64,000 bases of DNA from Microbulbifer rhizosphaerae (GTDB lineage Bacteria > Pseudomonadota > Gammaproteobacteria > Pseudomonadales > Cellvibrionaceae): the NCBI RefSeq assembly GCF_014191725.1, contig NZ_JACHWZ010000006.1, positions 1-64,000 of the forward strand, read 5' to 3'. Positions 44,359 through 53,250 of this stretch are shown here, one piece after another. A program made the translations under genes and the position numbers. How positions within the stretch are numbered: the stretch's first letter is position 1; each line of letters starts with the position of its first letter. Below the pieces are notes generated by a model. It was given only the letters and a program-made list of their open reading frames with translations, ran no database searches and had not been told where the DNA came from.

Positions 44359-45237
44359 TTAAAGATGGTTGATCGGCACCTTGAGGTAGATAACCCCGTT
44401 ATCCTCCGCCGGCGGCATCTGCCCCGCGCGGATATTCACCTGGATAGACGGAATAATCAGCCGGGGCATGGGCAGGTTGGCGTCGCGCTTAGTACGCATG
44501 GCCACAAACTCGGCTTCGCTCACACTCTGGTGCAGGTGGATATTGTTGCGTTTCTGCTCGCCCACCGTGGTCTCGCAACGGTGCTCGCGGCCGCCCTCGG
44601 GCGGGTAATCGTGGCACATGAACATGCGAATACCCTCCGGCAGTGCCAGCAATTTTTGCACCGAGCGGTACAGGCTGCCCGCGTCGCCTCCGGGGAAATC
44701 GCAGCGGGCGCTGCCCACATCCGGCATAAAAAGAGTGTCGCCTACAAACAGGGCGTCGCCGATCATCCAGGCCATATCCGCCGGCGTATGGCCCGGCACA
44801 TAGATGACCCGGGCTTCCAGCTCGCCGACATTGAATACCTCGCCATCGTGGAACAGGTGATCGAACTGACTACCATCCACGAGGAATTGCTTCTCCAGGT
44901 TGAACACCTCGCGGAAAATCTTCTGCACCTCGCTGATCTTGTCACCGATAGCGATCTTTCCACCCAGCTGCTTGCGGATAAATGGCGCCGCGGACAGATG
45001 GTCCGCGTGGGCGTGAGTCTCCAGTATCCACTCCACCGAGAGCTTTTCTGCGTGGATGAATTCCACCACGCGCTTGGCGCCGGCAGTGTTGGTGTGACCG
45101 GACGCGGGGTCGAAGTCCAACACCGGGTCCACCACCGCGGCAGTGCCGCCCGGGTGATCGTAGACCACATAGCTCCAGGTTTCGGTGTCCGGGTCAAGGA
45201 ACGGCTGGACCTGGGTAAGCGGTTTAGCGGCTGACAT
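44359..45237 (-). CDS. persulfide dioxygenase-like metallo-beta-lactamase protein
   Basis: From the ATG at 45237, with GGAGATAAG upstream, this encodes 292 residues. The metal motif is ETHAHADHLSA (His75, His77, Asp79, His80), with later VPGHTPADM, FVGDTLFMPDVGSARCDFP and FMCHDYPPEGG. These blocks are those of ETHE1/Blh-type enzymes, which oxidise glutathione persulfide to sulphite using one Fe. It is divergent from a BigR-type repressor, and the palindrome between them is the likely operator. Confidence 0.85.
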   Translation of the reverse strand: MSAAKPLTQVQPFLDPDTETWSYVVYDHPGGTAAVVDPVLDFDPASGHTNTAGAKRVVEFIHAEKLSVEWILETHAHADHLSAAPFIRKQLGGKIAIGDKISEVQKIFREVFNLEKQFLVDGSQFDHLFHDGEVFNVGELEARVIYVPGHTPADMAWMIGDALFVGDTLFMPDVGSARCDFPGGDAGSLYRSVQKLLALPEGIRMFMCHDYPPEGGREHRCETTVGEQKRNNIHLHQSVSEAEFVAMRTKRDANLPMPRLIIPSIQVNIRAGQMPPAEDNGVIYLKVPINHL

Positions 45238-45277
45238 AGACTTATCTCCAATCTCAACAGCCAACAATATACTTGCC

Positions 45278-45303
45278 AATATTATATAAATCAATATAAT
45301 ATT
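45278..45303. promoter_or_regulatory. candidate BigR/ArsR operator palindrome
   Basis: AATATTATA (45278-45286) and TATAATATT (45295-45303) form a perfect 9-bp inverted repeat with an 8-base spacer, in the 100-bp gap between the divergent metallo-hydrolase and ArsR genes. BigR and its relatives bind AT-rich inverted repeats of this kind and are released when their Cys pair is oxidised by persulfide. This placement would control both arms. Confidence 0.65.
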
Positions 45304-45337
45304 TTCTTGTAAACTTTATGGAGCACACAGGGCAACC

Positions 45338-45652
45338 ATGACCGATACTTCCAACATCAGTCTCGACAGGATGCGCGCCTCCGCCGGCGACGCCTCGCTG
45401 ATGCTGCGGTCCCTGGCCAACCGGGACCGCCTGCTACTGCTGTGTCAGTTGAGCCAGGAAGAGCTTTGTGTCGGCGACCTGGAGGACAGGCTGGGCATCT
45501 ACCAGCCCAGCCTGTCCCAGCAACTGGGCGTGCTGCGCAGGGAGGGGCTGGTGGCCACCCGCCGCGAGGGCAAGCATATGTACTACCGGGTGGCCGACGA
45601 GCGGGTGCTGGCGTTGCTGCAAACCCTCTACCAACTCTACTGCTCGGAATAA
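45338..45652 (+). CDS. ArsR family repressor, BigR/SqrR-like persulfide sensor
   Basis: This encodes 104 residues. The winged HTH is LCVGDLEDRLGIYQPSLSQQLGVLRREGLV, followed by the wing TRREGKHMYYRVAD. Cys44 (in EELCVGDL) and Cys102 (in LYCSE) match the spacing of the two redox Cys of BigR and SqrR, which form a persulfide-dependent cross-link. It starts the operon with the two YeeE-type genes. Confidence 0.85.
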   Translation: MTDTSNISLDRMRASAGDASLMLRSLANRDRLLLLCQLSQEELCVGDLEDRLGIYQPSLSQQLGVLRREGLVATRREGKHMYYRVADERVLALLQTLYQLYCSE

Positions 45653-45656
45653 CTGT

Positions 45657-46091
45657 ATGACCATAGACTGGAGTGCTTTTACCCCCCTGTCCGCACTGGC
45701 GGGCGGGGCCCTGATCGGCTTGGCCAGCGCGCTGCTACTGTCGCTGAACGGGCGTATCGCCGGAATCTCCGGCATCGTCGGCGGGCTGTTCGCGCGCACC
45801 GCCGGCGAGACCGGTTGGCGGCTGGCGTTCATTCTTGGTCTGCTCGCCGCACCCGCGCTCTGGGCACTGTTCACTGCCTTGCCCCCGATTCGCATCGAGG
45901 CGGGCTACCCGGTGCTGATCGCCGCCGGGCTGCTGGTGGGTGTGGGCACCCGCTATGGCGCGGGCTGCACCAGCGGCCACGGGGTCTGCGGCCTGTCCAG
46001 ACTATCCCCCCGCTCGCTGGTGGCGACACTGGCATTTATGGGCGGCGGCTTTGCCACGGTTTACGTCGTGCGCCATCTGTTGGGAGTCTAA
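45657..46091 (+). CDS. YeeE/YedE-type sulphur transporter, first half (PmpA-like)
   Basis: From the ATG at 45657, four bases after the repressor's stop, this encodes 144 residues with four hydrophobic helices. GTRYGAGCTSGHGVCGLSRL carries the Cys residues that line the pore in YeeE-type thiosulphate/sulphur transporters. It ends where the next gene begins, with no gap. The two halves together equal one full YeeE-type transporter. Confidence 0.8.
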   Translation: MTIDWSAFTPLSALAGGALIGLASALLLSLNGRIAGISGIVGGLFARTAGETGWRLAFILGLLAAPALWALFTALPPIRIEAGYPVLIAAGLLVGVGTRYGAGCTSGHGVCGLSRLSPRSLVATLAFMGGGFATVYVVRHLLGV

Positions 46092-46526
46092 ATGAACAGA
46101 TCACTATTTTCCGCTTTCCTCGCCGGGCTGATATTCGGCGTCGGCCTGCTACTCTCCGGAATGGCCAATCCGGAAAAGGTGCTGGCCTTCCTCGACCTGT
46201 TCGGCGCCTGGGATCCCTCCCTGGGGCTGGTGATGGCCGGCGCCATCTGCGTTGGTATGCCGGCCTTTTATCTGACCGGAAAACGCGGCAAATCGCTCTT
46301 TGGCGGCGAACTGAAATTGCCCGAGCGTCGGGATATCGACCGTCGGCTGGTACTGGGTAGTCTGACATTCGGCATTGGCTGGGGCCTGGCAGGCTTCTGC
46401 CCGGGCCCCGGTATCGTGGCCACTGGCGCCGGTGAATTCAGGGCGCTGGTGTTCGCCGCCGCCATGGTGGCGGGCATGGGTATTTTTCGGGTAATTGAAA
46501 GCCGCCGCGCCACATCGGACGGCTGA
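46092..46526 (+). CDS. YeeE/YedE-type sulphur transporter, second half (PmpB-like)
   Basis: This encodes 144 residues with four helices. GVGLLLSGMANPEKVLAFLD at the N-terminus and GIGWGLAGFCPGPGIVATG near residue 100 are hallmark blocks, and the Cys in AGFCPG is the conserved pore Cys. It is directly adjacent to the first half. The pair is usually controlled by BigR and co-occurs with persulfide dioxygenase. Confidence 0.8.
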   Translation: MNRSLFSAFLAGLIFGVGLLLSGMANPEKVLAFLDLFGAWDPSLGLVMAGAICVGMPAFYLTGKRGKSLFGGELKLPERRDIDRRLVLGSLTFGIGWGLAGFCPGPGIVATGAGEFRALVFAAAMVAGMGIFRVIESRRATSDG

Positions 46527-46810
46527 GAACCTGCTTGGACTCTTTGCCGCACTGAGGTTCGAATTTTGGAAAACTTCAACCAGGCTCTGAGACAGAGCAC
46601 GGCAGCGCGCCTCCAGCCTTCGCGCGCACTCCGCACCCTGCGGATCGCCGCTTTCTGATATCTTGATATTCAAGTTTCGAAGTCCAAACCATCGATGTGG
46701 CATTGAGGCCGGAGGGACGGCGGGATGGGTTTAATATTTACCGATCAGGTTTGTGAATCTGTACTCCCGAAACCCGGCTTGACCGAAGCAGCGAGGGAAA
46801 GCGCGGAACT
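46527..46810. other. intergenic region between the YeeE pair and the second SulP gene
   Basis: No gene is supported. A phrase ATATTCAAGTTTCGAAGTCC near 46670 resembles the outer arm of the repeat at 21.5 kb (ATATTCAACTCAAGTTTCGG), but no full element is present. Confidence 0.4.
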
Positions 46811-48526
46811 ATGCGGCTAAAGAGGCTGGTCCCGGACTGGTTGAAGGGCTATCAGCGCCAGTGGCTGGCGGGAGACACCACCGCCGCGCTGGTGACCACC
46901 ATGATGCTGGTGCCCCAGTCGCTCGCCTATGCGCTGCTCGCCGGACTGCCGCCGCATATCGGTCTCTATGCCAGCCTGCTGCCGCTGCTCGGCTATGCGC
47001 TCTTCGGCTCCAGCATGGTGCTATCGGTGGGGCCGATGGCGGTGCTGTCGCTGATGACCGCTTCCGCCCTCACCCCCCTGGCCGCTCCCGGCAGCCCGGA
47101 GTACATCGCCGCCGCCGCACTGCTCGCTGGGCTCAGCGGACTGTTTTCCTTTGCCCTGGGGATGCTGCGCCTGGGCATTCTCGCAAACCTGCTCAGCCAT
47201 CCGGTGATCACCGGCTTTATCGCCGCCACCGCGGTGCTGATCATTGTCGGCCAGGTAGACACCCTGCTCGGCGTGCCGGCGACCGAGGTCACCGCGCTGC
47301 AGTTACTCCTCGCCACCCTGCGCAACCTGCCGGACGCCATCCCCCTCTCCACATGGGCGGGGCTGGCGGCCCTGCTGGTGCTGATCGCCGCCCGCCTGTG
47401 GCTGCCGCTGTTGTTGTGCCGGTTTGGAATGGGAAAAAACACAGCACGGCTGCTCGCCTCGCTCGTCCCCATGGCGGTGGTACTTGCCGCCACTGCTCTG
47501 GTGGTGGTGTTGGACCTGGAGCAATTCCTGCCGGTTGTGGGTCCCCTGCCCCCCGGCCTGCCGCAAATCCGCCCGCCCCCCTTCGACTGGAATACCAGCT
47601 ACCAGCTGTTACTGCCCGCACTGATCATCGCCCTGCTCAATTTCATCGGCAGCTTGTCCGTGGCCCAGGCCATGGCGGCCAGGCGCGGCGAACGCTTGAA
47701 TGCGGACGCGGAACTGCGGGGGCTGGGCGCCGCCAATATCGCCAGCGCCCTGTCCGGCGGCATGCCGGTGACCGGCAGCCTGTCGCGCACCATCATCAGC
47801 GAAGAGGCCGGCGCGGTATCCCCGATGGTGGGCGTGCTCACCGCCCTGATGATCGGGCTGGTACTGCTGTTTCTCACCGGGATCTTTGCCCACCTGCCGA
47901 TTGCCGTGCTGGCCGCCACCATCATCGTGGCCGCCGCCAGCTCCATCGATATGCGGGGATTCGCACGTATCTGGCGCTACGATCGCGCCGACGGCCTGGC
48001 GATGCTCGGCACCTTTCTCGGCGTAATGCTATTCGGGATCGAGGCGGGCATCGGCCTGGGTGTAGGCTTCTCCTTCGCCTCCCTGATCTGGCACAGCAGC
48101 CGCCCGCACATCGCGGTGATGGGGAGGCTGCCGGGCACCGAGCATTTCCGCAACGTGTTGCGCCACACGGTGGAGACGTCGCCGGAGATACTCTTCCTGC
48201 GTATCGACGAGAGCCTGTTTTTCAACAATATCAGCGCGGTGGAAGACCGCCTGCTGAGCGAGCTGAAAAGGCATTCACAGGCGCGCGAGCTGGTGCTGAT
48301 CCTGTCTTCGGTAAACCGAATCGACGGCACCGCGCTGGAACGGCTGCAGCAGGTGAACCGGGACCTGAAGGATCGGAATATCCGCCTGCACCTGTCGGAG
48401 GTAAAGGGTCCGGTGCTCGACCGCCTGGGGCGCTCGCGCCTGCTGGAGGAGCTGAGCGGCCGGGTATTCTTGTCCTCCTATATCGCCGAGCTGGCGCTGC
48501 GCAGGGGGGAGGCCGGTGGGGAGTGA
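46811..48526 (+). CDS. SulP family anion transporter with STAS domain (second copy)
   Basis: This encodes 571 residues with the same layout as the SulP at 42048: signature TMMLVPQSLAYALLAGLPPHIG, LGAANIASALSGGMPVTGSLSRT, and a STAS domain with ILFLRIDESLFFNNISAVED and VNRIDGTALERLQQV. The two are clearly paralogous, and the shared STAS end (LRIDES, HLSEVKGPV) is striking. It follows the YeeE operon in the same direction after 284 bases, so it may have its own promoter. Confidence 0.85.
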   Translation: MRLKRLVPDWLKGYQRQWLAGDTTAALVTTMMLVPQSLAYALLAGLPPHIGLYASLLPLLGYALFGSSMVLSVGPMAVLSLMTASALTPLAAPGSPEYIAAAALLAGLSGLFSFALGMLRLGILANLLSHPVITGFIAATAVLIIVGQVDTLLGVPATEVTALQLLLATLRNLPDAIPLSTWAGLAALLVLIAARLWLPLLLCRFGMGKNTARLLASLVPMAVVLAATALVVVLDLEQFLPVVGPLPPGLPQIRPPPFDWNTSYQLLLPALIIALLNFIGSLSVAQAMAARRGERLNADAELRGLGAANIASALSGGMPVTGSLSRTIISEEAGAVSPMVGVLTALMIGLVLLFLTGIFAHLPIAVLAATIIVAAASSIDMRGFARIWRYDRADGLAMLGTFLGVMLFGIEAGIGLGVGFSFASLIWHSSRPHIAVMGRLPGTEHFRNVLRHTVETSPEILFLRIDESLFFNNISAVEDRLLSELKRHSQARELVLILSSVNRIDGTALERLQQVNRDLKDRNIRLHLSEVKGPVLDRLGRSRLLEELSGRVFLSSYIAELALRRGEAGGE

Positions 48527-48597
48527 TCACTAGGCACTAAGTTGAGAGTCGTGCACTTGTATCCGGAGCCGGGGTGGCATGTAGCCGATCCCGTGGC

Positions 48598-48791
48598 GGC
48601 CCTGCTACCGGGGGCTGTTTGCGGGACACGGGCTAGGCGCCCCCCCGTGAATACATCCCGTACGCTCGTAATCGACATCCCTGTCTCACAAATCTGCTGG
48701 AGCAGATTTGGACGCCGAAGGCGCCCGCAGGGCGAGCGCCAGGGATGGCGCGAGTCATACGGTCCCGCAAACAGCCCCCGGCATCAGGGCC
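48598..48791 (+). repeat. palindromic structured repeat, copy 2
   Basis: The outer arms 48598-48627 and 48762-48791 are inverted copies with 28 of 30 matches by eye (GGCCCTG...CTGTTTGCGGGAC with GTCCCGCAAACAG...CAGGGCC). Inside is the core shared with 21.5-21.8 kb: ACGGGCTAGGCGCCCCCC, a hairpin AAATCTGC-TGGA-GCAGATTT (48690-48709), GGACGCCGAAGGCGCC, GCCAGGGATGGCGCGAGTCA. The arms have no sequence similarity to those of copy 1 beyond the inner GGGAC/GTCCC. The element fills most of the 358-bp gap between SulP and helicase genes. Confidence 0.75.
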
Positions 48792-48884
48792 TTCGCATTA
48801 AATTCCGGTATTCTTTCCCAACTCCCCGCTTGTATCCGCTCCGCGAGTACTGGCAGAATATCCAGTATTTGACCGGCAGCTCCC

Positions 48885-51116
48885 ATGCAGCACCCACTCA
48901 CGGAAGAACAACAGGCCGTCGCCGACCATCCCGGCGGCCACGCGAAGATCATCGCCGTGGCCGGCTCCGGTAAGACCACCGCCCTGCTGCACTATATCAA
49001 GAACCGCCTGCGGGCCGGCGTGGCGGCAGAGCGCATGCTGGTGCTGATGTACAACCGCAACGCGCGGGAGGATTTCGAGCGGCGCCTGCAGCAGCTGGAT
49101 TGCACGCCCGCGCCGGCGGTGCACACCTTCCACAGCCTCGGCTACCGCCTCTACCAGCGCATGATCGCCAATGGCCATATCGCCCCGGCCAGACTCACTC
49201 CCCTGCCCCAGCCCACGGTGCAACTGCAGATCTGGAAAGCCATCGAAAAGTGCGCGGCCCCCTACGAGTTGGAGGACATCCGCGCGCGCAAGCAGTCGGA
49301 AATCGAGGCCGCGGAATTTTTTATCGACTACACCAAGTCCATTCTCACCGGCGACCTGAGCGCCTTCCAGGAATTGAAACTCGGCGACGAGTACATGTAT
49401 TTCCTGAAAGTGTTCCGCAGCTTCGAACAGTGGCGGCGCAGCCAGGGCGCGGTGACCTACGCGGACCTGATCTACGACCCGGCGATACTGCTGAGCCTGT
49501 GCCCGGAAATCGCCGAGGAGTACGGCAGTTACTACGAGGATATCCTGGTGGACGAGTACCAGGATATCAACGAGGTACAGCACTTCCTTTTGCGCGTGCT
49601 CTATGGCCGCCCCAGTAACAAGAGCTGCAATGTGATCGCCATCGGCGACCCGGACCAGACCATTTACGAGTGGCGCGGCTCCAAACCCAGCTTTCTGCTG
49701 AAATTTTTCGACGGGGATTTCCCCCCGTCCAACGTCTACCGCCTGAGCCGCACCTTCCGCTACGGCCACGCACTTTCCCTGGCCGCCAACCACTTTATCG
49801 GCAACAACCGCGAGCGCGCGGATATTTTCTGCGTGTCCGCCATCGGCGAACAGCGGACAGAGATTGAAACCGTGGCCACCGGCAACGAGAGCCGCTGGCT
49901 GGTGGACCATTTGCGCGGCTGCCGCAAACGCGGCGAATCGCTGAAGGGAATCGCCATCCTGGTGCGCCTCTGGTCCGTGGCCGCGCCCATCGAGCTGGCG
50001 CTGCTCGCCGGCAATATCCCCTACCGTTCCGGCAATCGCAACACAGTGCTGTCCCGCCGGGAGTTGCGCCCGCTGTTCTGGAGTTTGAATATCGCCGCCG
50101 GCCGCTTTGCCGAGCTGCCTGCGGAACGGCGCCAGCGGGGACTCTACGAATGGCTGACCGCACCGCATATCCGCATCCCCCGGGCGCAGCTGGAGCCCCT
50201 GTGTGCCGAGCTGGCCCGCTGCGACAGCGACTGGGGAAAAAACCTGCTGCGCCTGCTGCCGGAATCTCTGAGCAAAGCGCAGACCAGGCGCCTGTGCCAA
50301 CGCGCCGAACTGCTCACTGAGATCGAACAGTGGCGCGGCCAGGCGGGCGAGCTGCTGCGCCGGCAGTTGACGGCACTGGACTACCTCGACGGTATCGGCG
50401 ACGACAGCTTTACCCGCCAGCAGGGGGAGGAAAAACAACAGACCGTGCTGGCCTTCTGCCAGTACCTGGATCAGTTGCGCCGCCCTCCCACCGAGGCGCT
50501 GGCGCACTTGCGTGAGCTGCAGCGCCAGCACCGCGAGGGCGAACAGACCGCCGCCGAAGCAGTGCAGATCACCACCATGCACCAGGCCAAGGGATTGGAG
50601 TGGGATCAGGTGATCATCCCCTCCCTCACCCGACACCATATGCCCTACCAGCCACAGCGGGATTTCTCCACGCCGGCGTCGGTGGAAAGCGAGCGGCGGC
50701 TCATGTATGTGGCTGTGACCCGCGCGCGCCAAAAACTCTACCTTCTGACCCCGGAAAATCCCCGGCCGGGGGAAAACAGCGAGGCGCAGCAGTGCCCCTC
50801 GCTGTTCCTCGAGGAAATGCAGCTGCCGCTGTGCCGACTCGTAGATAAAGCCTTGCGCGAGCGCCCGCAGGCGCTGCACAGTCCGGTGCCGGTCACCCGG
50901 CTGGCATTGCGCTACCTGGAGGCCTGCGATTACAACCCGGAGATCGAGGCCCCGCGCGCGGCCATGCGCAAGCCGGCCCTGGGCGAGGGCATCCGCCACC
51001 GCAAGCTCGGTTACGGGCGGGTGGTCAAGTGGGAGGAGGAACGGGTGGAAATTCTGTTCAGCGACCGGAAGACGCGGCGCTTCGACTGGGAAAAACTCTC
51101 GCAGTTCCTGATGTAG
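48885..51116 (+). CDS. UvrD/Rep-type superfamily 1 DNA helicase
   Basis: This encodes 743 residues. Motif I is IAVAGSGKTTALLHYI (about 24-39), motif II ILVDEYQDINEVQ, motif III AIGDPDQTIYEWRGS, motif IV LSRTFRYG, motif V TTMHQAKGLEWDQVIIPS and motif VI LMYVAVTRARQKLYL. It unwinds DNA 3' to 5' with ATP. It differs from the standard UvrD and Rep lengths and has its own C-terminal end, IRHRKLGYGRVVKWEEERVE, a Tudor-like strand set seen in PcrA/UvrD. It is a UvrD-like paralogue of unassigned role. Confidence 0.85.
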   Translation: MQHPLTEEQQAVADHPGGHAKIIAVAGSGKTTALLHYIKNRLRAGVAAERMLVLMYNRNAREDFERRLQQLDCTPAPAVHTFHSLGYRLYQRMIANGHIAPARLTPLPQPTVQLQIWKAIEKCAAPYELEDIRARKQSEIEAAEFFIDYTKSILTGDLSAFQELKLGDEYMYFLKVFRSFEQWRRSQGAVTYADLIYDPAILLSLCPEIAEEYGSYYEDILVDEYQDINEVQHFLLRVLYGRPSNKSCNVIAIGDPDQTIYEWRGSKPSFLLKFFDGDFPPSNVYRLSRTFRYGHALSLAANHFIGNNRERADIFCVSAIGEQRTEIETVATGNESRWLVDHLRGCRKRGESLKGIAILVRLWSVAAPIELALLAGNIPYRSGNRNTVLSRRELRPLFWSLNIAAGRFAELPAERRQRGLYEWLTAPHIRIPRAQLEPLCAELARCDSDWGKNLLRLLPESLSKAQTRRLCQRAELLTEIEQWRGQAGELLRRQLTALDYLDGIGDDSFTRQQGEEKQQTVLAFCQYLDQLRRPPTEALAHLRELQRQHREGEQTAAEAVQITTMHQAKGLEWDQVIIPSLTRHHMPYQPQRDFSTPASVESERRLMYVAVTRARQKLYLLTPENPRPGENSEAQQCPSLFLEEMQLPLCRLVDKALRERPQALHSPVPVTRLALRYLEACDYNPEIEAPRAAMRKPALGEGIRHRKLGYGRVVKWEEERVEILFSDRKTRRFDWEKLSQFLM

Positions 51117-51200
51117 GAGCGGCGGGGCGGCCATCCGCCCATGCCGCCATCCCTCTCTCAGAACCTGTTCATAATCTCCTGACGAGGTTGGCAGACTGGG

Positions 51201-51878
51201 TTACTCCTTGCGATTATCCATCTCGCGCGCAAACTGCCGGCTGACATCGAAAAACAGCGGATACTCCTCTCCGGACTCCGGATCGCGCACGCGCATCTTG
51301 TCGTAGATACCCTCTCTGTCGTAGACGATATCCTGGTCGAGCACCTGCAATCCCTTGAGGCGCACAAAGCCGCGCAGCTCCGACGTACTGATAGTCTGGT
51401 AGGCGCTGTCCTGGGTCCTACCGTCGCCGCTGCTTTCAATGGAAGACATGAGGCCCTCCACCATATAGCGGTGGCGGTCCTCCCGCTCGAAGTCGCCGGC
51501 CTGGCCGCTGCACACCACGCCGATCATATGCGCCTCAAGGCTCATGTAGTTGCTGTCCAGCACCCGGTCCACATACTCCAGGCAGTCCCCGAACTCGGCA
51601 CTCTCCACCGCGCCGTAGGCCTCCGGCAATCCCGCCAGTTTTACGCCCCCATGGGGGTTGTATTCCGCCGACGCCACGAAGGCGCGGCGCAGCTGGTTGA
51701 AATCCAGGGTGAAGGACAGTTGCTGTGCCTCAGCCAGCAGGCGGCGATACTCGCTCTCCTCCGCGGTGCGGAGGCGGGACGGCTCCTGCCGGCTTCCCGG
51801 TGCACTGCAGCCGGAAACGACCGCGGTCAGCAACAGGATGGAAAGGGAGATCCCGAAATTACGATTGCGTATTGCCAT
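51201..51878 (-). CDS. DUF4919-like lipoprotein
   Basis: This encodes 225 residues. The lipoprotein signal is ISLSILLLTAVVSGC (Cys24). The mature part has LDFNQLRRAFVASAEYNP and LDSNYMSLEAHMIGVV, and ends VLDQDIVYDREGIYDKM with PLFFDVSRQF, a pattern I associate with DUF4919. Function unknown. Its start overlaps the end of the patatin gene by 20 bases, so the two are co-transcribed. Confidence 0.65.
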   Translation of the reverse strand: MAIRNRNFGISLSILLLTAVVSGCSAPGSRQEPSRLRTAEESEYRRLLAEAQQLSFTLDFNQLRRAFVASAEYNPHGGVKLAGLPEAYGAVESAEFGDCLEYVDRVLDSNYMSLEAHMIGVVCSGQAGDFEREDRHRYMVEGLMSSIESSGDGRTQDSAYQTISTSELRGFVRLKGLQVLDQDIVYDREGIYDKMRVRDPESGEEYPLFFDVSRQFAREMDNRKE

Positions 51879-53124
51879 TTTCTGCTTCCGTTGCCGGTTT
51901 TACTCGAATTCCAAACAGGCCCTTGCGCTCTTCCTGCACCGACTCGGTCTCCGGCTGCAGAAAGGCGCGCAACTTGTCCTGTTCCCACATGGCGTCCTGG
52001 TAGCCCAGTTCGATCAACTCGCCGATAAAAGGCTTTTCAAACAACAGGTAGCTGGCCGCCGAGGCGCCGCCGCCGGAGGTGGTCGCACCGGTGGAGCGAA
52101 ACAGCCAGCGTACCGCCGGAGGCAGGTAGCGGACCTTGCGCCCCGCCAGGCGGTCGAGGCTCTGGGAGGGCTCGATCACCGCCGATTCCACCGGGCGCAG
52201 CGGCGCTAGGTCGCCGAGCTTCGATTCCGACACCGAACCGAGCAAATGGTTGACCCGGTCCAGGTGCTCGATATCCCCCTCGAGGCTGTCGATAAAGGCG
52301 GCGTTGAACAACTGTCCGGCAATCTGCGCCATGGAGGGAGAATGCCGCGGCGGCTTGTGGCGCTTCTTGCCCCAGTGCACCGGGGAGCGATTGTCCGACA
52401 CCCCCACCACAAACACCCGGTTGGCTCCCAGGTGCAACGCCGGGCTGATGGGCGCCAGTTGGCGCACAGCGCCATCGCCATAATAGTCGTCGCCGATTTT
52501 GACCGTGGAAAACAGGGTGGGAATCGCCGCCGACGCCAGCAGGTGGTCGGCAGTCAGGCGTGTGCGCAGCCCGTAGCGCCGGAACCGGCGCCACTCCTCC
52601 AGTTCCTCGGCACCCTGGAAGAAGCTGACCGACTCCCCCTCGCTATAGGACAGGGCATTGACGCACACGGCGCGCAGGTGGCCGGCATCGATATGCTTCT
52701 GGATATTGTCGAAGTAGATGATCTCATCCACCAGCTCCCGCAGCGGCGTATTGTCCAGCAGCGCCAGCGGTCTCTGCCGCGCCACCCCCTGGTTGAACAG
52801 CGAGCAGGTGATGGAAAGCATATTGCCCAGCAGGCTGCGCCAGCTGCTGCGGTAGATATTGTCTACGGTAAGATCCATCCACAGCGCGCAGAGGCGATCC
52901 ACCGATTCCCTGAAACTGCCCGGATGAGAGGCGAGCCACAGCGCATTCACCGCCCCGGCGGAAGTGCCGCAGATAATCTGGAAGGGATGGGGCTCGCTCT
53001 CCGGTACCAGTTCCGCCAGCGCCTTGAGCACCCCCGCCTGGTAGGCGGCACGGGCGCCGCCGCCGGACAGCACTAGGGCATTGGATTTGTAGGGGAGTTT
53101 GGGCAATTCGTTATTTGAGGACAA
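51859..53124 (-). CDS. patatin-like phospholipase
   Basis: This encodes 421 residues. The oxyanion hole is ALVLSGGGARAAYQAGVLK (about 17-35), the nucleophile elbow IICGTSAGAVNALW (Ser) and the Asp of the dyad in YYGDGAVRQLAPI. These are the full patatin catalytic set, so a lipid acyl hydrolase is likely. The ~100 residues after the catalytic domain include a helical segment and are not part of the core fold. There is no signal peptide. It is upstream of and overlapping a lipoprotein gene. Confidence 0.8.
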   Translation of the reverse strand: MSSNNELPKLPYKSNALVLSGGGARAAYQAGVLKALAELVPESEPHPFQIICGTSAGAVNALWLASHPGSFRESVDRLCALWMDLTVDNIYRSSWRSLLGNMLSITCSLFNQGVARQRPLALLDNTPLRELVDEIIYFDNIQKHIDAGHLRAVCVNALSYSEGESVSFFQGAEELEEWRRFRRYGLRTRLTADHLLASAAIPTLFSTVKIGDDYYGDGAVRQLAPISPALHLGANRVFVVGVSDNRSPVHWGKKRHKPPRHSPSMAQIAGQLFNAAFIDSLEGDIEHLDRVNHLLGSVSESKLGDLAPLRPVESAVIEPSQSLDRLAGRKVRYLPPAVRWLFRSTGATTSGGGASAASYLLFEKPFIGELIELGYQDAMWEQDKLRAFLQPETESVQEERKGLFGIRVKPATEAENGNTQS

Positions 53125-53250
53125 TTTTGTTTTACCGATACCTAGCGGAGATAAACTTCAGCCAAAGTAAGACCTTTGCGGACAACAGAGTTCCCCGGGG
53201 TTGCCGTAAAACGGACCTGCTCGGCGCTCCCGGGTCCCGATATGATCCCA

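Noticed and set aside
48798..51134. Very long minus-strand reading frame (778 codons) opposite the helicase
   Set aside because: It is the antisense of a clear SF1 helicase with all motifs; the predicted protein is His/Gln-rich with no family features, typical of GC-rich antisense frames.
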